From Rhizobium viscosum (GTDB lineage Bacteria > Pseudomonadota > Alphaproteobacteria > Rhizobiales > Rhizobiaceae), in the NCBI RefSeq assembly GCF_014873945.1, contig NZ_JADBEC010000002.1:1798001-1862000 (forward strand): a DNA stretch of 64,000 nt, written 5' to 3'. Position 1 is the stretch's first letter, and every line of letters starts with the position of its first letter. This document shows, piece by piece, positions 42,899-50,515 of this stretch. Under the pieces are notes generated by a model, which was given only the letters and a program-made list of their open reading frames with translations, had not been told where the DNA came from and made no database searches. A program made the translations under genes and the position numbers.

Positions 42899-42996
42899 TC
42901 GGACCGAGCGGTAATGGAGCCGTCGGCGAGGGTCATCCGGGACGCCACCAGTCCGTCCGGAATTTTTCCTAAGGCGGCGGTTCGATCAGGTGGATC

Positions 42997-43150
42997 ATGG
43001 CGCTTTGCGGCAAGCACGGTGTGAGCAATGCCAGCATTTATAAATGGAAAGCCAAGTTCGGCGGAATGGAAGTGTCGGAAGCCAAGCGGCTGAAGACACT
43101 GGAGGACGAGAATACGAAACTGAAGCGGCTCCTGGTGGATGACCTGAGCA
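42997..43150 (+). mobile_element. IS3-family transposase OrfA fragment
   Basis: The frame reads LCGKHGVSNASIYKWKAKFG then GMEVSEAKRLKTLEDENTKL and KRLLVD, the helix-turn-helix and leucine-zipper start of OrfA in IS3-family elements. The N-terminal 20 or so residues and everything after LLVD are missing, and OrfB is absent. It separates the exporter operon from the TacAT-like module. Confidence 0.8.
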
Positions 43151-43307
43151 GCTTTCTGGCGTCTCAAACCAGCTATCTGCCATCCCTGGGCGAGCTGTTT
43201 TTGGAGGCGGCAATCGGCTAGCCGCTCCTTGCCCTTTTAAGCGACAAATTGTTTGCCGGTGAGATTTTGGCTGGGCGCTGGGAAAAGCTTTCCCTCTAAC
43301 AAAATAC

Positions 43308-43336
43308 TTGACTTTCCCGGCCATTGGCCGTACAAT
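43308..43336 (+). promoter_or_regulatory. Sigma-70 promoter with palindrome in spacer, for TacAT-like module
   Basis: TTGACT (43308-43313) and TACAAT (43331-43336) are separated by exactly 17 bases. A 13-base palindrome CGGCCATTGGCCG (43318-43330) fills the spacer next to the -10 box. A ribbon-helix-helix antitoxin bound there would block RNA polymerase. The antitoxin ATG is 19 bases downstream of the -10 box, after AAGGAG. Confidence 0.75.
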
Positions 43337-43355
43337 CGCGACAAGGAGAATTGCC

Positions 43356-43655
43356 ATGCCCGAACCAGCAACCGCATCGCGCCCGCGCGTCCGCAATGAG
43401 CGTCTCGAAACCCGCGTCACGGCCGAGCAAAAAAACCTCATCGAACAAGCTGCCGCTCTGCAGGGCCGGTCCGTGACGGATTTCGTTCTGACGAGCGTGC
43501 AGGAAGCCGCTCAACGCGCCATCCAGGAACATCAGCGTCTCGATCTTTCCGTCCGCGACAGCCAGACCTTCGTCGAGGCGTTGGTCAATCCGCCGTCTGT
43601 CAACGATCGACTGCGCGAGACGGTGCGCCGCTATCGCCAAGCCACTGGTGTCTGA
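43356..43655 (+). CDS. DUF1778 ribbon-helix-helix antitoxin (TacA-like)
   Basis: This is a 99-aa antitoxin. The segment RNERLETRVTAEQKNLIEQA and ALQGRSVTDFVLTSVQEAA is the DUF1778 ribbon-helix-helix, which binds operator DNA as a dimer. The C-terminal tail (NPPSVNDRLRETVRRYRQ) wraps around and neutralises the GNAT toxin in characterised pairs. ATG 43356 with AAGGAG just upstream is preferred over longer frames that would cover the promoter. The toxin gene follows after three bases. Autorepression through the palindrome at 43318-43330 is expected. Confidence 0.9.
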   Translation: MPEPATASRPRVRNERLETRVTAEQKNLIEQAAALQGRSVTDFVLTSVQEAAQRAIQEHQRLDLSVRDSQTFVEALVNPPSVNDRLRETVRRYRQATGV

Positions 43656-43658
43656 CTC

Positions 43659-44171
43659 GTGACTGATGTTGCCGACAGTGGATTCCATGTCGAAGTCCTT
43701 AACTCGAAGCACGACCGATCTCGGTTCGATTGCGGCGTGGAGGTGCTCAATCGATATCTCAGGGTCCAAACCGGTCAGGATGCCCGCAAGAACATGGCTG
43801 CGGCTTTCGTCCTACTGTCAGCCGACGAAAGCATTGCCGGTTATTACACCTTGTCGGCGACGGCGGTGAGGCTCGCTGAACTGCCGGAGGAAGTGACGCG
43901 CAAGCTGCCGCGTTATCCGTTGGTGCCGGCGACCCTGCTGGGCAGGCTCGCCGTCGATCGCCGTCATCGAGGCAGGGGCTATGGCCGGTTTCTCCTGGCC
44001 GACGCGCTCTATCGATCCTTGCGCAGCGAGATCGCGTCGTTTGCGGTTATTGTCGACGCAAAAGATGATGGCGCTCGCCAGTTTTATGAGCGAGAGAGTT
44101 TTCTCCCGCTACCTCAGCAACCAATGAAGCTGTTCTTGCCAATGGCGAGCATCGAGGAGCTATTTCAGTAG
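43659..44171 (+). CDS. GNAT-family toxin (TacT-like acetyltransferase)
   Basis: This 170-aa GNAT acetyltransferase has the acetyl-CoA loop VDRRHRGRGYGRFLLADALY and the family start HDRSRFDCGVEVLNRYLR; SADESIAGYYTLSATAV and FAVIVDAKDDGARQFYERES are further TacT-like segments. TacT-type toxins acetylate the amino group of charged tRNAs and stop translation. It starts at GTG 43659, three bases after the antitoxin stop. The catalytic tyrosine region near QFYERESF is present, so the toxin looks active. The pair is a complete type II module. Confidence 0.9.
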   Translation: MTDVADSGFHVEVLNSKHDRSRFDCGVEVLNRYLRVQTGQDARKNMAAAFVLLSADESIAGYYTLSATAVRLAELPEEVTRKLPRYPLVPATLLGRLAVDRRHRGRGYGRFLLADALYRSLRSEIASFAVIVDAKDDGARQFYERESFLPLPQQPMKLFLPMASIEELFQ

Positions 44172-44400
44172 GACGCTATATGCGAGCGTCAACTTCGGAC
44201 AGTCAGACGTAGCAGGTTAGATGACCTTGGGTGGTCGCAGTGCGAAACCGTGGCAGGAGCCCAGCGAACAGTCGCGACAGTGGTCTGCGTTCCGCCAAAT
44301 GCCAGTTTTGCACTACGTTGCTAGAGCGGCGCGAGGAATGGAGGGAGCGTCTGCGCGGGTCACATGGTCGAGTTGCGAAGCGCCAGGCGAAACCCAGCGC

Positions 44401-44760
44401 CTATGAGCACTTTATCCTGCCCCCATTGCTAGACGCGCGCCTGTTTGTCGAACGAAACAGCTCCTCGTCCGCTTGAAGCCACTTGATCACGTCGTCGGAG
44501 ACGGTTGCGAAGTTCGATAGGCTGCCCTCGATTAGGGTTCGAATCCCGTAGAATGTGATGAGGTCCCGGGCGGAAACCCGAAAAAACAAGCCATCGTCGG
44601 TGGGCAGTATGACCGCGCATCCACCCTCAAAACTCAGAAACCTGTCGGATCCTTCGCAGAGGATCGATCGGCAGAGTTCCTTGATCTGCGTGCAGATTTT
44701 CTCGGCGACGTTTGGCGCGTGTGCGACGGCGACGAAAGTCTCGGCGACATGTTTGTACAT
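44401..44760 (-). CDS. Small hypothetical protein, DUF2218-like
   Basis: This is a 119-aa protein with a strong ribosome-binding site (AAAGGAG five bases before ATG 44760), so it is a real gene. The region CAVILPTDDGLFFRVSARDL and the following helix (RTLIEGSLSNFA) resemble DUF2218, a small alpha-beta fold found beside oxidoreductase and siderophore genes, but the match is partial. The C-terminal 25 residues are basic. It is a single-gene unit between the toxin module and a long gap; role unknown. Confidence 0.55.
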   Translation of the reverse strand: MYKHVAETFVAVAHAPNVAEKICTQIKELCRSILCEGSDRFLSFEGGCAVILPTDDGLFFRVSARDLITFYGIRTLIEGSLSNFATVSDDVIKWLQADEELFRSTNRRASSNGGRIKCS

Positions 44761-45170
44761 CGGAACTCCTTTTCGGCCGTCTTCGGCTCAGTTGCTTCAT
44801 GATTTATGTCTTGAATAGAAATTCCATTCACACGGACCCCAGTTCGGGCGCGTGCGATCTCGAAAATGTGGGTCGCCCGTATCCGGCGCGGCAGATCTCG
44901 TCAGGTCGGCCCAAGACACCAAGCCTGTTCGTGTTACGGGGCGATCAACGGATGTGTAGGGTGATGTGCGGTGACATCTCTGGTTTCCGGCTCGGGGAAG
45001 ATCTATCCGGATCGACGGCATCGACGCCTGCGCTGCCGCAGTAGACGTTTGAGTAGACGCCGAAATGGGAATGGCCTTGGCCGCACCGTGCGGGCCGCTG
45101 GCGAAAGACTACTCAAATGGCTGCTCGGCAATTCGCATGTCGCCTGCAAGCGTCGTCTCACCGGCCCCTG
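44761..45170. other. Intergenic region, no recognisable gene
   Basis: About 410 bases without a supported gene. The frames here on both strands are arginine- and serine-rich, as expected for non-coding GC-rich DNA, and none has a ribosome-binding site. The right end grades into a decayed Xre regulator. Confidence 0.3.
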
Positions 45171-45478
45171 AAGATCGGCTGGATACGGGCTGTATTGCCC
45201 CGGGGCAGAGACCTCGGCCTTGAAATGGTCCGTGTCGACGCGGCGAAGCCAAAGATGCACGTCACGCGCTTCGTGCATCTGCGAAAATCTTCGATGTCTC
45301 ACCGCTCGAGCTTTTTGTTTACGACGGCCCCACAGTTCCGGGGCAAGACAGCGGAAAAGTTCGAGACCGCGGGCGCTTGATGCAGCAGGTCGAAGAATTG
45401 CCGCTCGGCAATCTGCTCGACATCGTCCAGGCATTCCTGGTGACACATGCGACCGGGAAAAAGGACAGCCCTTCTTAA
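45171..45478 (+). pseudogene. Xre-type regulator remnant with one-base frameshift
   Basis: One frame reads GLEMVRVDAAKPKMHVTRFV then HL. After a one-base deletion near 45283 the next frame continues AKIFDVSPLELFVYDGPTVP, GQDSGKVRDRGRLMQQVEEL and PLGNLLDIVQAFLVTH to TAA 45476-45478. The joined sequence is the C-terminal half of a helix-turn-helix regulator of the phage-repressor type. The DNA-binding N-terminus is eroded. It faces the intact Xre gene that starts at 45945 on the other strand and may be an old paralogue. Confidence 0.6.
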
Positions 45479-45498
45479 GAATTGCCGCCCCGGCGTGC

Positions 45499-45945
45499 TC
45501 AGTCGCCGCTTTCGAAGGCAGCCAGCAAGGATATGACCCGCGGCCTCATCTTCTTCGGCATTGCCATGAAGGCGTCAACGAGCCTCTGGCCCTGGTCCGT
45601 TGCGACGAACTCCTCGCGCAACACGGCCTTCCTGTCCAGATCCTCGTTGCCCGCTGTCGCAGGTTCCTGCAGGCCCTCGAAAAAAAACGCCATCGGCACG
45701 TCGAGCATCTGCGCCATCTCATACAGCGCCGAACAACTCACGCGATTGGAACCGCGCTCGTATTTCTGGATCTGCTGGAAGGAAACGCCGACCGCCGCAC
45801 CAAGCGCGGTTTGTGACATCCTCAGTTGCTGGCGTCGTTTCTTGATACGTTTTCCAACCACCATGTCTACCAGATGGTGGCGCGCCTCATCGCTTACGGC
45901 ATCGTTAACGACCGATAGAGATCCCGCTAAGGCATTCTGTTGCAT
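45499..45945 (-). CDS. Xre-family transcriptional regulator
   Basis: This 148-aa regulator has a Cro/CI helix-turn-helix at residues 30-85 (VGKRIKKRRQQLRMSQTALG, AAVGVSFQQIQKYERGSNRV) and a C-terminal tail (QRLVDAFMAMPKKMRPRVIS) like that of many rhizobial Xre proteins, including PraR-type repressors that cross-talk with quorum sensing. The first 25 residues are an unstructured leader. ATG 45945 has GGGAG eight bases upstream. It lies 302 bases from the small gene after luxI; a regulatory link to the quorum system is possible but unproven. Confidence 0.85.
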   Translation of the reverse strand: MQQNALAGSLSVVNDAVSDEARHHLVDMVVGKRIKKRRQQLRMSQTALGAAVGVSFQQIQKYERGSNRVSCSALYEMAQMLDVPMAFFFEGLQEPATAGNEDLDRKAVLREEFVATDQGQRLVDAFMAMPKKMRPRVISLLAAFESGD

Positions 45946-46247
45946 GCACGGCGCTCCCGGCTGGCCAGATGATCTGGCAATCGAAACGCCGGGGAGTTGG
46001 AAAAGCTGTTTCGTCAGCAGCCCCCGTGGACTTTAGCGCGAACGCCTCTTGCATACTCCACAGGCTCCCCGACCTTTGATTGGTCGCGAAGAAGTCGCTC
46101 ATAGCGCACAACAACGAAAATGGGGTTTCCACGCCCCAAGACGATCAGATCGCCTGAGTTGCACACTATCAACCCGATTCACGTTTGAAAAGAACCTTAA
46201 GACAACGTCTTAACAACTTAGGCGAGAAAGCGCTTGTGGTGCAGCCC
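45946..46247. other. Gap between Xre gene and luxI-associated gene
   Basis: About 300 bases. It must hold the promoter of the Xre gene and the 3' end of the luxRI transcript. A slightly AT-richer stretch (46160-46220) is present, but no clear terminator, promoter or coding frame was seen. Confidence 0.3.
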
Positions 46248-46457
46248 TCACGAGTCATCCACTCCATTGCCGCGATCCGTCTCGGAGACGATCATGCGCA
46301 GCAGGTAACGCACGAAATTCAGCTCGTCGCTCGGCGGATAGCGCCGACAGACTTCTTCGACCGCTTTCAGCAATTGCGCCGTCTCTTTGTGGACGGTCAC
46401 CATCATGAAACGGCGCGCGTCGTCGGCATCCATTGTCGACTTGCCGCGACCAGCCAC
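46248..46457 (-). CDS. Small protein downstream of luxI (CinS-like position)
   Basis: This is a 69-aa protein whose start is taken as GTG 46457, nine bases after GAGGGA and 13 bases after the luxI stop; ATG 46433 is an alternative. The sequence MMVTVHKETAQLLKAVEEVC and RRYPPSDELNFVRYLLRMIV is helical and charged, without a recognised domain. In Rhizobium leguminosarum the luxI gene cinI is followed by the small co-transcribed gene cinS, whose product is an anti-repressor. The position matches, but sequence similarity was not tested. Confidence 0.6.
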   Translation of the reverse strand: MAGRGKSTMDADDARRFMMVTVHKETAQLLKAVEEVCRRYPPSDELNFVRYLLRMIVSETDRGNGVDDS

Positions 46458-46470
46458 TGGCTCGGTTCCC

Positions 46471-47100
46471 TCACGCCGCTGCGGGCGAGGATTTGCGATC
46501 GCCTGCCAAGCTGCCCCTCCAGCAGAGAAGCGATTGAGAAATGCGATATTTGTCGCGATGCAATCGCAGGAGGTCACGTGACACGCTCGCAGCCACGAGC
46601 TGGATTGGGACGCTATTTTCTTCCGCAACCGTCTCTATCAGGTCGAACTGGTAGCCTCTGCGACGCATCATCGCGAGGACACGTGGATAGGTCAGGAAGA
46701 CAACGCCGCGGGCACCAAGTGCGAGCAGGCATTCCAGGACACCGGTCATGAGCAGGTCCGAGGTGCCGATGCCGTTGATGGTCGGCGCATTGCGGGCTGT
46801 CGCGCACCTCGTCCATTCGAAGGGATACCGTTCCGCCGGCAGGGTGGCCATGAGGTGCGGACAAAACTCCGCGGCGAGGTACGGGAAGGATGTCGGCAGA
46901 AGGCGCGAATAGGCGACAATACGCTTCTCATGTTCGAGGATCAGATGGATTGCCGAAGGACCATCGAACTGATCACGCTCGCGTCTGTCGGCTCGACGCA
47001 CCGCTTGCCACCCGAGTTGCTCGACGAAGCGGGTGTGGCGAAATAACCAAACCCGGTCCATCAATGCTGGATCGTCATACTCATGGATGATTTGCAACAT
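46471..47100 (-). CDS. Acyl-homoserine-lactone synthase (LuxI family)
   Basis: This is a 209-aa LuxI-type synthase. The conserved residues are all visible: Arg, Phe and Trp in FRHTRFVEQLGW, the two Asp in ERDQFDG, Arg in VAYSRLLPT and Glu-Arg in PFEWTRCA. It makes an N-acyl-homoserine lactone from acyl-ACP and S-adenosylmethionine; the chain length cannot be told. ATG 47100 follows GGAGTGAGA and is preferred over a start at 47130. It lies downstream of the luxR gene on the same strand with a 75-base gap, and a small gene follows. Confidence 0.9.
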   Translation of the reverse strand: MLQIIHEYDDPALMDRVWLFRHTRFVEQLGWQAVRRADRRERDQFDGPSAIHLILEHEKRIVAYSRLLPTSFPYLAAEFCPHLMATLPAERYPFEWTRCATARNAPTINGIGTSDLLMTGVLECLLALGARGVVFLTYPRVLAMMRRRGYQFDLIETVAEENSVPIQLVAASVSRDLLRLHRDKYRISQSLLCWRGSLAGDRKSSPAAA

Positions 47101-47115
47101 AATTCTCACTCCGGC

Positions 47116-47134
47116 TGCATGTGCGAACAATGCA
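47116..47134 (-). promoter_or_regulatory. Inverted repeat before luxI, possible lux-box-like site
   Basis: TGCAT-N9-ATGCA (19 bases) lies between luxR and luxI, 16-34 bases ahead of the luxI ATG. The length is near that of lux/tra boxes (18-20 bases), but only five bases per arm match and the position is close to the start codon, so it may also be an mRNA hairpin. Confidence 0.3.
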
Positions 47135-47175
47135 ACCGGTGATAAGGGAATACTATCCGTAATTTGCCGTGGTTT

Positions 47176-47904
47176 TCAGTGCTGAAGGCCGCGGCGAAAT
47201 GCTTCGGCGACCAGCTGGGCTCTATTTACTGCGGACAGCTTCCGCTGCAGGCTCCGAATATGGTCCTGGACGGTGCGTGGCGAGCGTCCAGTGAGGCGTC
47301 CGATCTCTCTGTCAGTCTTTCCGGCTACACACAGTGTCAGGCATTCGCTTTCGGATCTGGTAATGTGTGGTGGCAGACCGGGCGGGCGCCGGAGCGGCTC
47401 CAGTTCGTTAAGCCGGCAATAGGCGCGTTCTGCAACAAGTTCCAGGAGCTTTGTTTCTTGTCGTGTCATCGATTTTTGCGCGCCAGCGACGGAAAAAATT
47501 CCCCCGAAGCCCGTTGTTGAGTGCAAAGGGATCGTCAAGCCATCGACGAGGCCGAAATCACGGGCTTCCTCCATGATGCGTCTGGCCTTTGCCGGCAGGG
47601 CTCGTTGATCCAACGCCTTTGACCAGATCACCGACTTGCCGGTTTGGCGAACCAAATTGGCGACAGGGTCGGCGTGGAAATAATCGAGTTTCAGATAGCG
47701 TTCAAACCAGGCCTTCGGCCATTGCTGCCATACGAGAAATGTATCGAGCCGCTCATGCGGCAAAGGCAGGAATGCCATCGCGACATAATCGATGCCGAGG
47801 CATGATGTGACGCGCTCGACGCCCTGGACAAGCTCGGCGCGATTTCCGGCCTGGTCGCAGCATGCAAGAAACTCGACCAAAATATCCGTGAGAAACGGAT
47901 TCAC
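47176..47904 (-). CDS. LuxR-family quorum-sensing regulator
   Basis: This 242-aa regulator has an N-terminal autoinducer-binding domain carrying the conserved aromatic/acidic residues (WFERYLKLDYFHADPV, SVIWSKAL, DGLTIPLHSTTGFGGIFSVA) and a C-terminal GerE helix-turn-helix (RSESECLTLCVAGKTDREIG, RLTGRSPRTVQDHIRSLQRKL). Its length is typical of TraR/CinR/LasR-type proteins. It is followed on the same strand by the AHL synthase gene, the common luxR-luxI tandem of rhizobial plasmids. It should activate luxI and further targets on binding the lactone. A small palindrome GTGAT-AC-ATCAC lies 63 bases upstream of the start. Confidence 0.9.
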   Translation of the reverse strand: MNPFLTDILVEFLACCDQAGNRAELVQGVERVTSCLGIDYVAMAFLPLPHERLDTFLVWQQWPKAWFERYLKLDYFHADPVANLVRQTGKSVIWSKALDQRALPAKARRIMEEARDFGLVDGLTIPLHSTTGFGGIFSVAGAQKSMTRQETKLLELVAERAYCRLNELEPLRRPPGLPPHITRSESECLTLCVAGKTDREIGRLTGRSPRTVQDHIRSLQRKLSAVNRAQLVAEAFRRGLQH

Positions 47905-48329
47905 TGGTTATCCTTCTCAAGACCACCTTCGACACTCTTGGGTCGTCGCGGCTCTCCGCAGAATTAGTGATACATCACATAATTGCATCGCATTAGTGGA
48001 ACTACCTGTATTTGTATTTGCGTGGCGCCTACATGTAAAGGGTGGTTGTGCATCGAAGTAGCCAAAGAAATAATACTTTGTTTATCAATATGTTATGCAT
48101 GCCTGCGGATAAACTGGGGCAGTCCCACGGTATCAAAAGGGAGATGTCGCGTGCGCTGGCATAGAACAAGGTTTGAATGATCGCAGCGGTCTAGCTCATT
48201 GACCGGGTATAGAACCGCCTTGTCGATTTTGATGAACTAGATCGGCTTCGTCATCGTTATGCTCTTGATTTAGAGTATCTCATGGTTGAGGGGCGATTAA
48301 TACGCGGAGCCCTCGGAGAAGGCGATACC
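47905..48329. other. Upstream region of luxR with weak coding remnant
   Basis: About 425 bases. The luxR-proximal part is AT-rich and holds GTGAT-AC-ATCAC at 47967-47978. Near 48210-48380 a plus-strand frame without an early start (LVDFDELDRLRHRYALDLEY, then LMVEGRLIRGALGEGDTLQI) looks protein-like, and it overlaps the end of the Imm26 gene antisense. It may be a remnant; no family was recognised. Confidence 0.3.
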
Positions 48330-48794
48330 CTACAAATCGTGGGTCTCCGCTCTATAACCCATTTCGATTCGCTCAACTAACAACGGTGCACTGATGATAC
48401 CGTGGACCGGATATTTCTTTTCCTGATCAGAAAGGTCTCGACTCAGCATCACTTCCGTTTCACCATTCCATAACCACCAGGGCCCCCGCCGCCGGTCCCT
48501 ATCCCGGGCACTGGTCCGAAAGATGGGAAAGACGGAATTTGCATCGGTGACGCTACTGTTTCCGACGTTTGCCACTAGGCCTTCGTCAACTGCTTTTTGG
48601 ACAGGAAAAAAGGCAGAAAACAACACCGGAGAGGCAACCACTTTGCTGAAATTATCAAGTCGGTCAGCGTAAAAGCCATCAAACACACGGAGCAAGTGCC
48701 CATAGCGCAAATGCTTATGAGTGACCTGGGCGTAGGAAACTCCCTTCGATGTTAAAATTTGAATTACGTCCCCAATTTTAATGCGCTTAGCCAT
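48330..48794 (-). CDS. Immunity protein, Imm26 family
   Basis: This is a 154-aa protein of the Imm26 type: KRIKIGDVIQILTSKGVSYA, then QVTHKHLRYGHLLRVFDGFY and WWLWNGETEVMLSRDLSDQE. Members are predicted immunity proteins found in polymorphic-toxin loci, where they neutralise a neighbouring toxin. No toxin gene lies next to it here; flanking DNA is a luxR upstream region and a broken GST gene. It could be an orphan immunity gene that protects against toxins from other strains. The ATG has AGGA nine bases ahead. Confidence 0.75.
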   Translation of the reverse strand: MAKRIKIGDVIQILTSKGVSYAQVTHKHLRYGHLLRVFDGFYADRLDNFSKVVASPVLFSAFFPVQKAVDEGLVANVGNSSVTDANSVFPIFRTSARDRDRRRGPWWLWNGETEVMLSRDLSDQEKKYPVHGIISAPLLVERIEMGYRAETHDL

Positions 48795-48898
48795 ATTAGA
48801 ATCCTGGATATTTTGCGTTTCGTAGTAATGTGGCGCCTTTGATCAGAGCCCGTTCATAGGTTGTCGGATTCTTTATTGCTGAAATTGAGTTAATCTTA

Positions 48899-49256
48899 TT
48901 GATCAACGTGCCACCATCGGGGATTCCTGATAGCGAGGCAGAGCATCGTGAACCCTCCTACTTGGCGATCAACCCCGAGGGCAAAGTGCCGGTCTTACTC
49001 GTTGACGGCAGGCCTCTCACAGAAGTCGCGGGGATTCTCTTCTATTTGGCCCGACGCTTTCCATGCGGGACTACTGCCCATAGACGATCCAGAAGCAGAG
49101 GCACGTGTTGTGTCGTGGATGTCGTTCCTAGCTTCAGCAGTGCATCCAGCCCGGCGGGGAGGATTGGAGTATGCCCTGGACGTTTATCGGATCGTAGAAA
49201 GGCGGCCGAAAAACACCGCTTACGCACGGCCGACGGCATCCGCAATTACCGCCTGA
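48899..49256 (+). pseudogene. Glutathione S-transferase, truncated and frameshifted
   Basis: The first frame reads EHREPSYLAINPEGKVPVLL and VDGRPLTEVAGILFYLARRF, the cis-proline and Glu/Ser region of a GST N-terminal domain. Near 49055 the frame shifts to AGLLPIDDPEAEARVVSWMS and FLASAVHPARRGGLEYALDV, the C-terminal helical domain, and ends around 49256. The first strand and helix and most of the C-terminal domain are missing, so the gene is dead. Confidence 0.75.
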
Positions 49257-49716
49257 TCGCTCACAGGAACGACGTGAGGTATGGACGGCGCAACCGGCTC
49301 CAGGGCTGCGCTAGCGGAAAGCGCGTTTCCGCCGGTCGCTCGAATTGCGCCACATGACGCATCCAAACCCGTCGAGGTTGACGTCGCTGCCGGATCAAAA
49401 TTTATCGGCAGGTTGGTGGAGCCCTTGATGTCCCAAAGAGATCGCCATCTGGGTCGTGCCACACGCCGCGAGATTAAAGTTGCAGAGCAGGCGTAAAGAA
49501 AAGCTGCTCTGGACGCGGGCCACCAACCCGGATGCGAAGCGTTGAAGACTGAGGGCCTGAGGCGGTCACGCACGATTCAATATTAATCCTCGCACTTCAA
49601 CAGGGAAAGGTCGCAATCTAATTCGCCGCTTTCCGGTTCCATTTCACGGGGGGCGTTAATTCGAATCTCGTCAAGAGCGTTGTTTGATATTGCTTCACTA
49701 CAAATGATACCTTATG
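49257..49716. other. Intergenic region, no recognisable gene
   Basis: About 460 bases between the GST remnant and the VapBC-like module. A plus-strand frame at 49281-49496 and a longer minus-strand frame lack ribosome-binding sites and match nothing I know. The right end holds the promoter of the toxin-antitoxin genes (TTGATA at 49684-49689). Confidence 0.3.
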
Positions 49717-49734
49717 TGTAGGTACGTTCCTACA
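49717..49734 (+). promoter_or_regulatory. Inverted repeat operator of VapBC-like module
   Basis: TGTAGG-TACGTT-CCTACA is a near-perfect 18-base palindrome with an ACGT centre. It lies directly before the Shine-Dalgarno (TGGAGG) of the antitoxin gene and downstream of a TTGATA -35-like box. It is a good candidate for the antitoxin's operator. Confidence 0.6.
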
Positions 49735-49746
49735 TGGAGGCGGTCT

Positions 49747-50001
49747 ATGAGCATTACGAGTTTATCTAGCCGGGAGTTGAACCACGACGTCAGTAGGGCA
49801 AAGAAGGCCGCCCAAAACGGACCTGTCGTTATCACAGATCGCGGGAAGCCGTCCCATGTGTTGATGACCTACAGCGAGTTCCAGCGCCTGACCGGTAAGC
49901 GCCGCAATCTGGTTGAAGCTCTTTCAATGCCCGGTTTGTCGTCCATTGATTTCGATCTACCTCGGGCCGAAATCGCGCCTCGCGGGGTCGATCTGTCTTG
50001 A
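49747..50001 (+). CDS. Phd/YefM-family antitoxin
   Basis: This is an 84-aa antitoxin of the Phd/YefM fold: SSRELNHDVSRAKKAAQNGP, then VVITDRGKPSHVLMTYSEFQ. The last 30 residues (ALSMPGLSSIDFDLPRAEIA) are the toxin-binding tail. ATG 49747 has GGAGG seven bases ahead and is preferred over a GTG at 49714, which would cover the palindrome. Its stop overlaps the toxin start (TTGA), so they are coupled. It should repress its own promoter. Confidence 0.9.
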   Translation: MSITSLSSRELNHDVSRAKKAAQNGPVVITDRGKPSHVLMTYSEFQRLTGKRRNLVEALSMPGLSSIDFDLPRAEIAPRGVDLS

Positions 50002-50420
50002 AGCATCTGCTGGATACGAATGTCGTCTCGGAGTTGCGCAAAGTTGGCGACGGGAAAGCCGATCCGAATGTTACGAAGTGGGTGGCTGCGCAAGACTCCA
50101 ACGACCTGTTCATTTCCGCGATTACGATCCTAGAACTTGAGCGTGGGATATTAGGCATCCAGCGTCGCGACGCTAACCAGGGTTCTCGCTTGCGGCGATG
50201 GATGGATAGCCGGGTTCGCCCTGAATTTGCTGAGCGAGTTCTGCCAATTGATGACGCGATAGCTACGCGTTGTGCCCACCTACATATTCCAGACCGCCGT
50301 AACGAGGCTGATGCTTTGATAGCCGCTACTGCGCTGGTTCATGGATTAACTGTGGTCACACGGAATGTTCAGGATTTCGATGGTACAAACTTGATCATAA
50401 TCGACCCCTGGCTGGACTGA
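49998..50420 (+). CDS. PIN-domain toxin (VapC/FitB-like)
   Basis: This 140-aa PIN-domain ribonuclease has the acidic active-site residues in LLDTNVVSELRK (first Asp), TILELERGI (Glu), NEADALIAATAL (Asp) and TRNVQDFDG (Asp). VapC toxins cleave tRNA or rRNA; FitB-like proteins of this length pair with Phd or FitA-type antitoxins. The start is TTG 49998, overlapping the antitoxin stop. The protein is full length, so the module looks intact. It probably maintains the replicon. Confidence 0.9.
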   Translation: MKHLLDTNVVSELRKVGDGKADPNVTKWVAAQDSNDLFISAITILELERGILGIQRRDANQGSRLRRWMDSRVRPEFAERVLPIDDAIATRCAHLHIPDRRNEADALIAATALVHGLTVVTRNVQDFDGTNLIIIDPWLD

Positions 50421-50515
50421 ACTCGGATCGGACACAGACGAGAAAACGCCCCTTCGCAAAATCCTAAGATTTCTTCAGACTTGTACTGGATCTAACGTTA
50501 GCGGATCGTATCCGT

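Noticed and set aside
45003..45446. Minus-strand frame of 147 codons
   Set aside because: Its arginine- and serine-rich composition is that of an antisense shadow, and the plus strand carries the recognisable Xre remnant.
48899..48910. ATTGATCAA-like sequence resembling an FNR half-site pair
   Set aside because: The spacing (TTGATCAA with no N4 gap) does not fit the FNR/FixK palindrome.
49281..49496. Plus-strand frame of 71 codons between the GST remnant and the VapBC-like module
   Set aside because: No ribosome-binding site, no recognised motif, and an equally long frame exists on the other strand.
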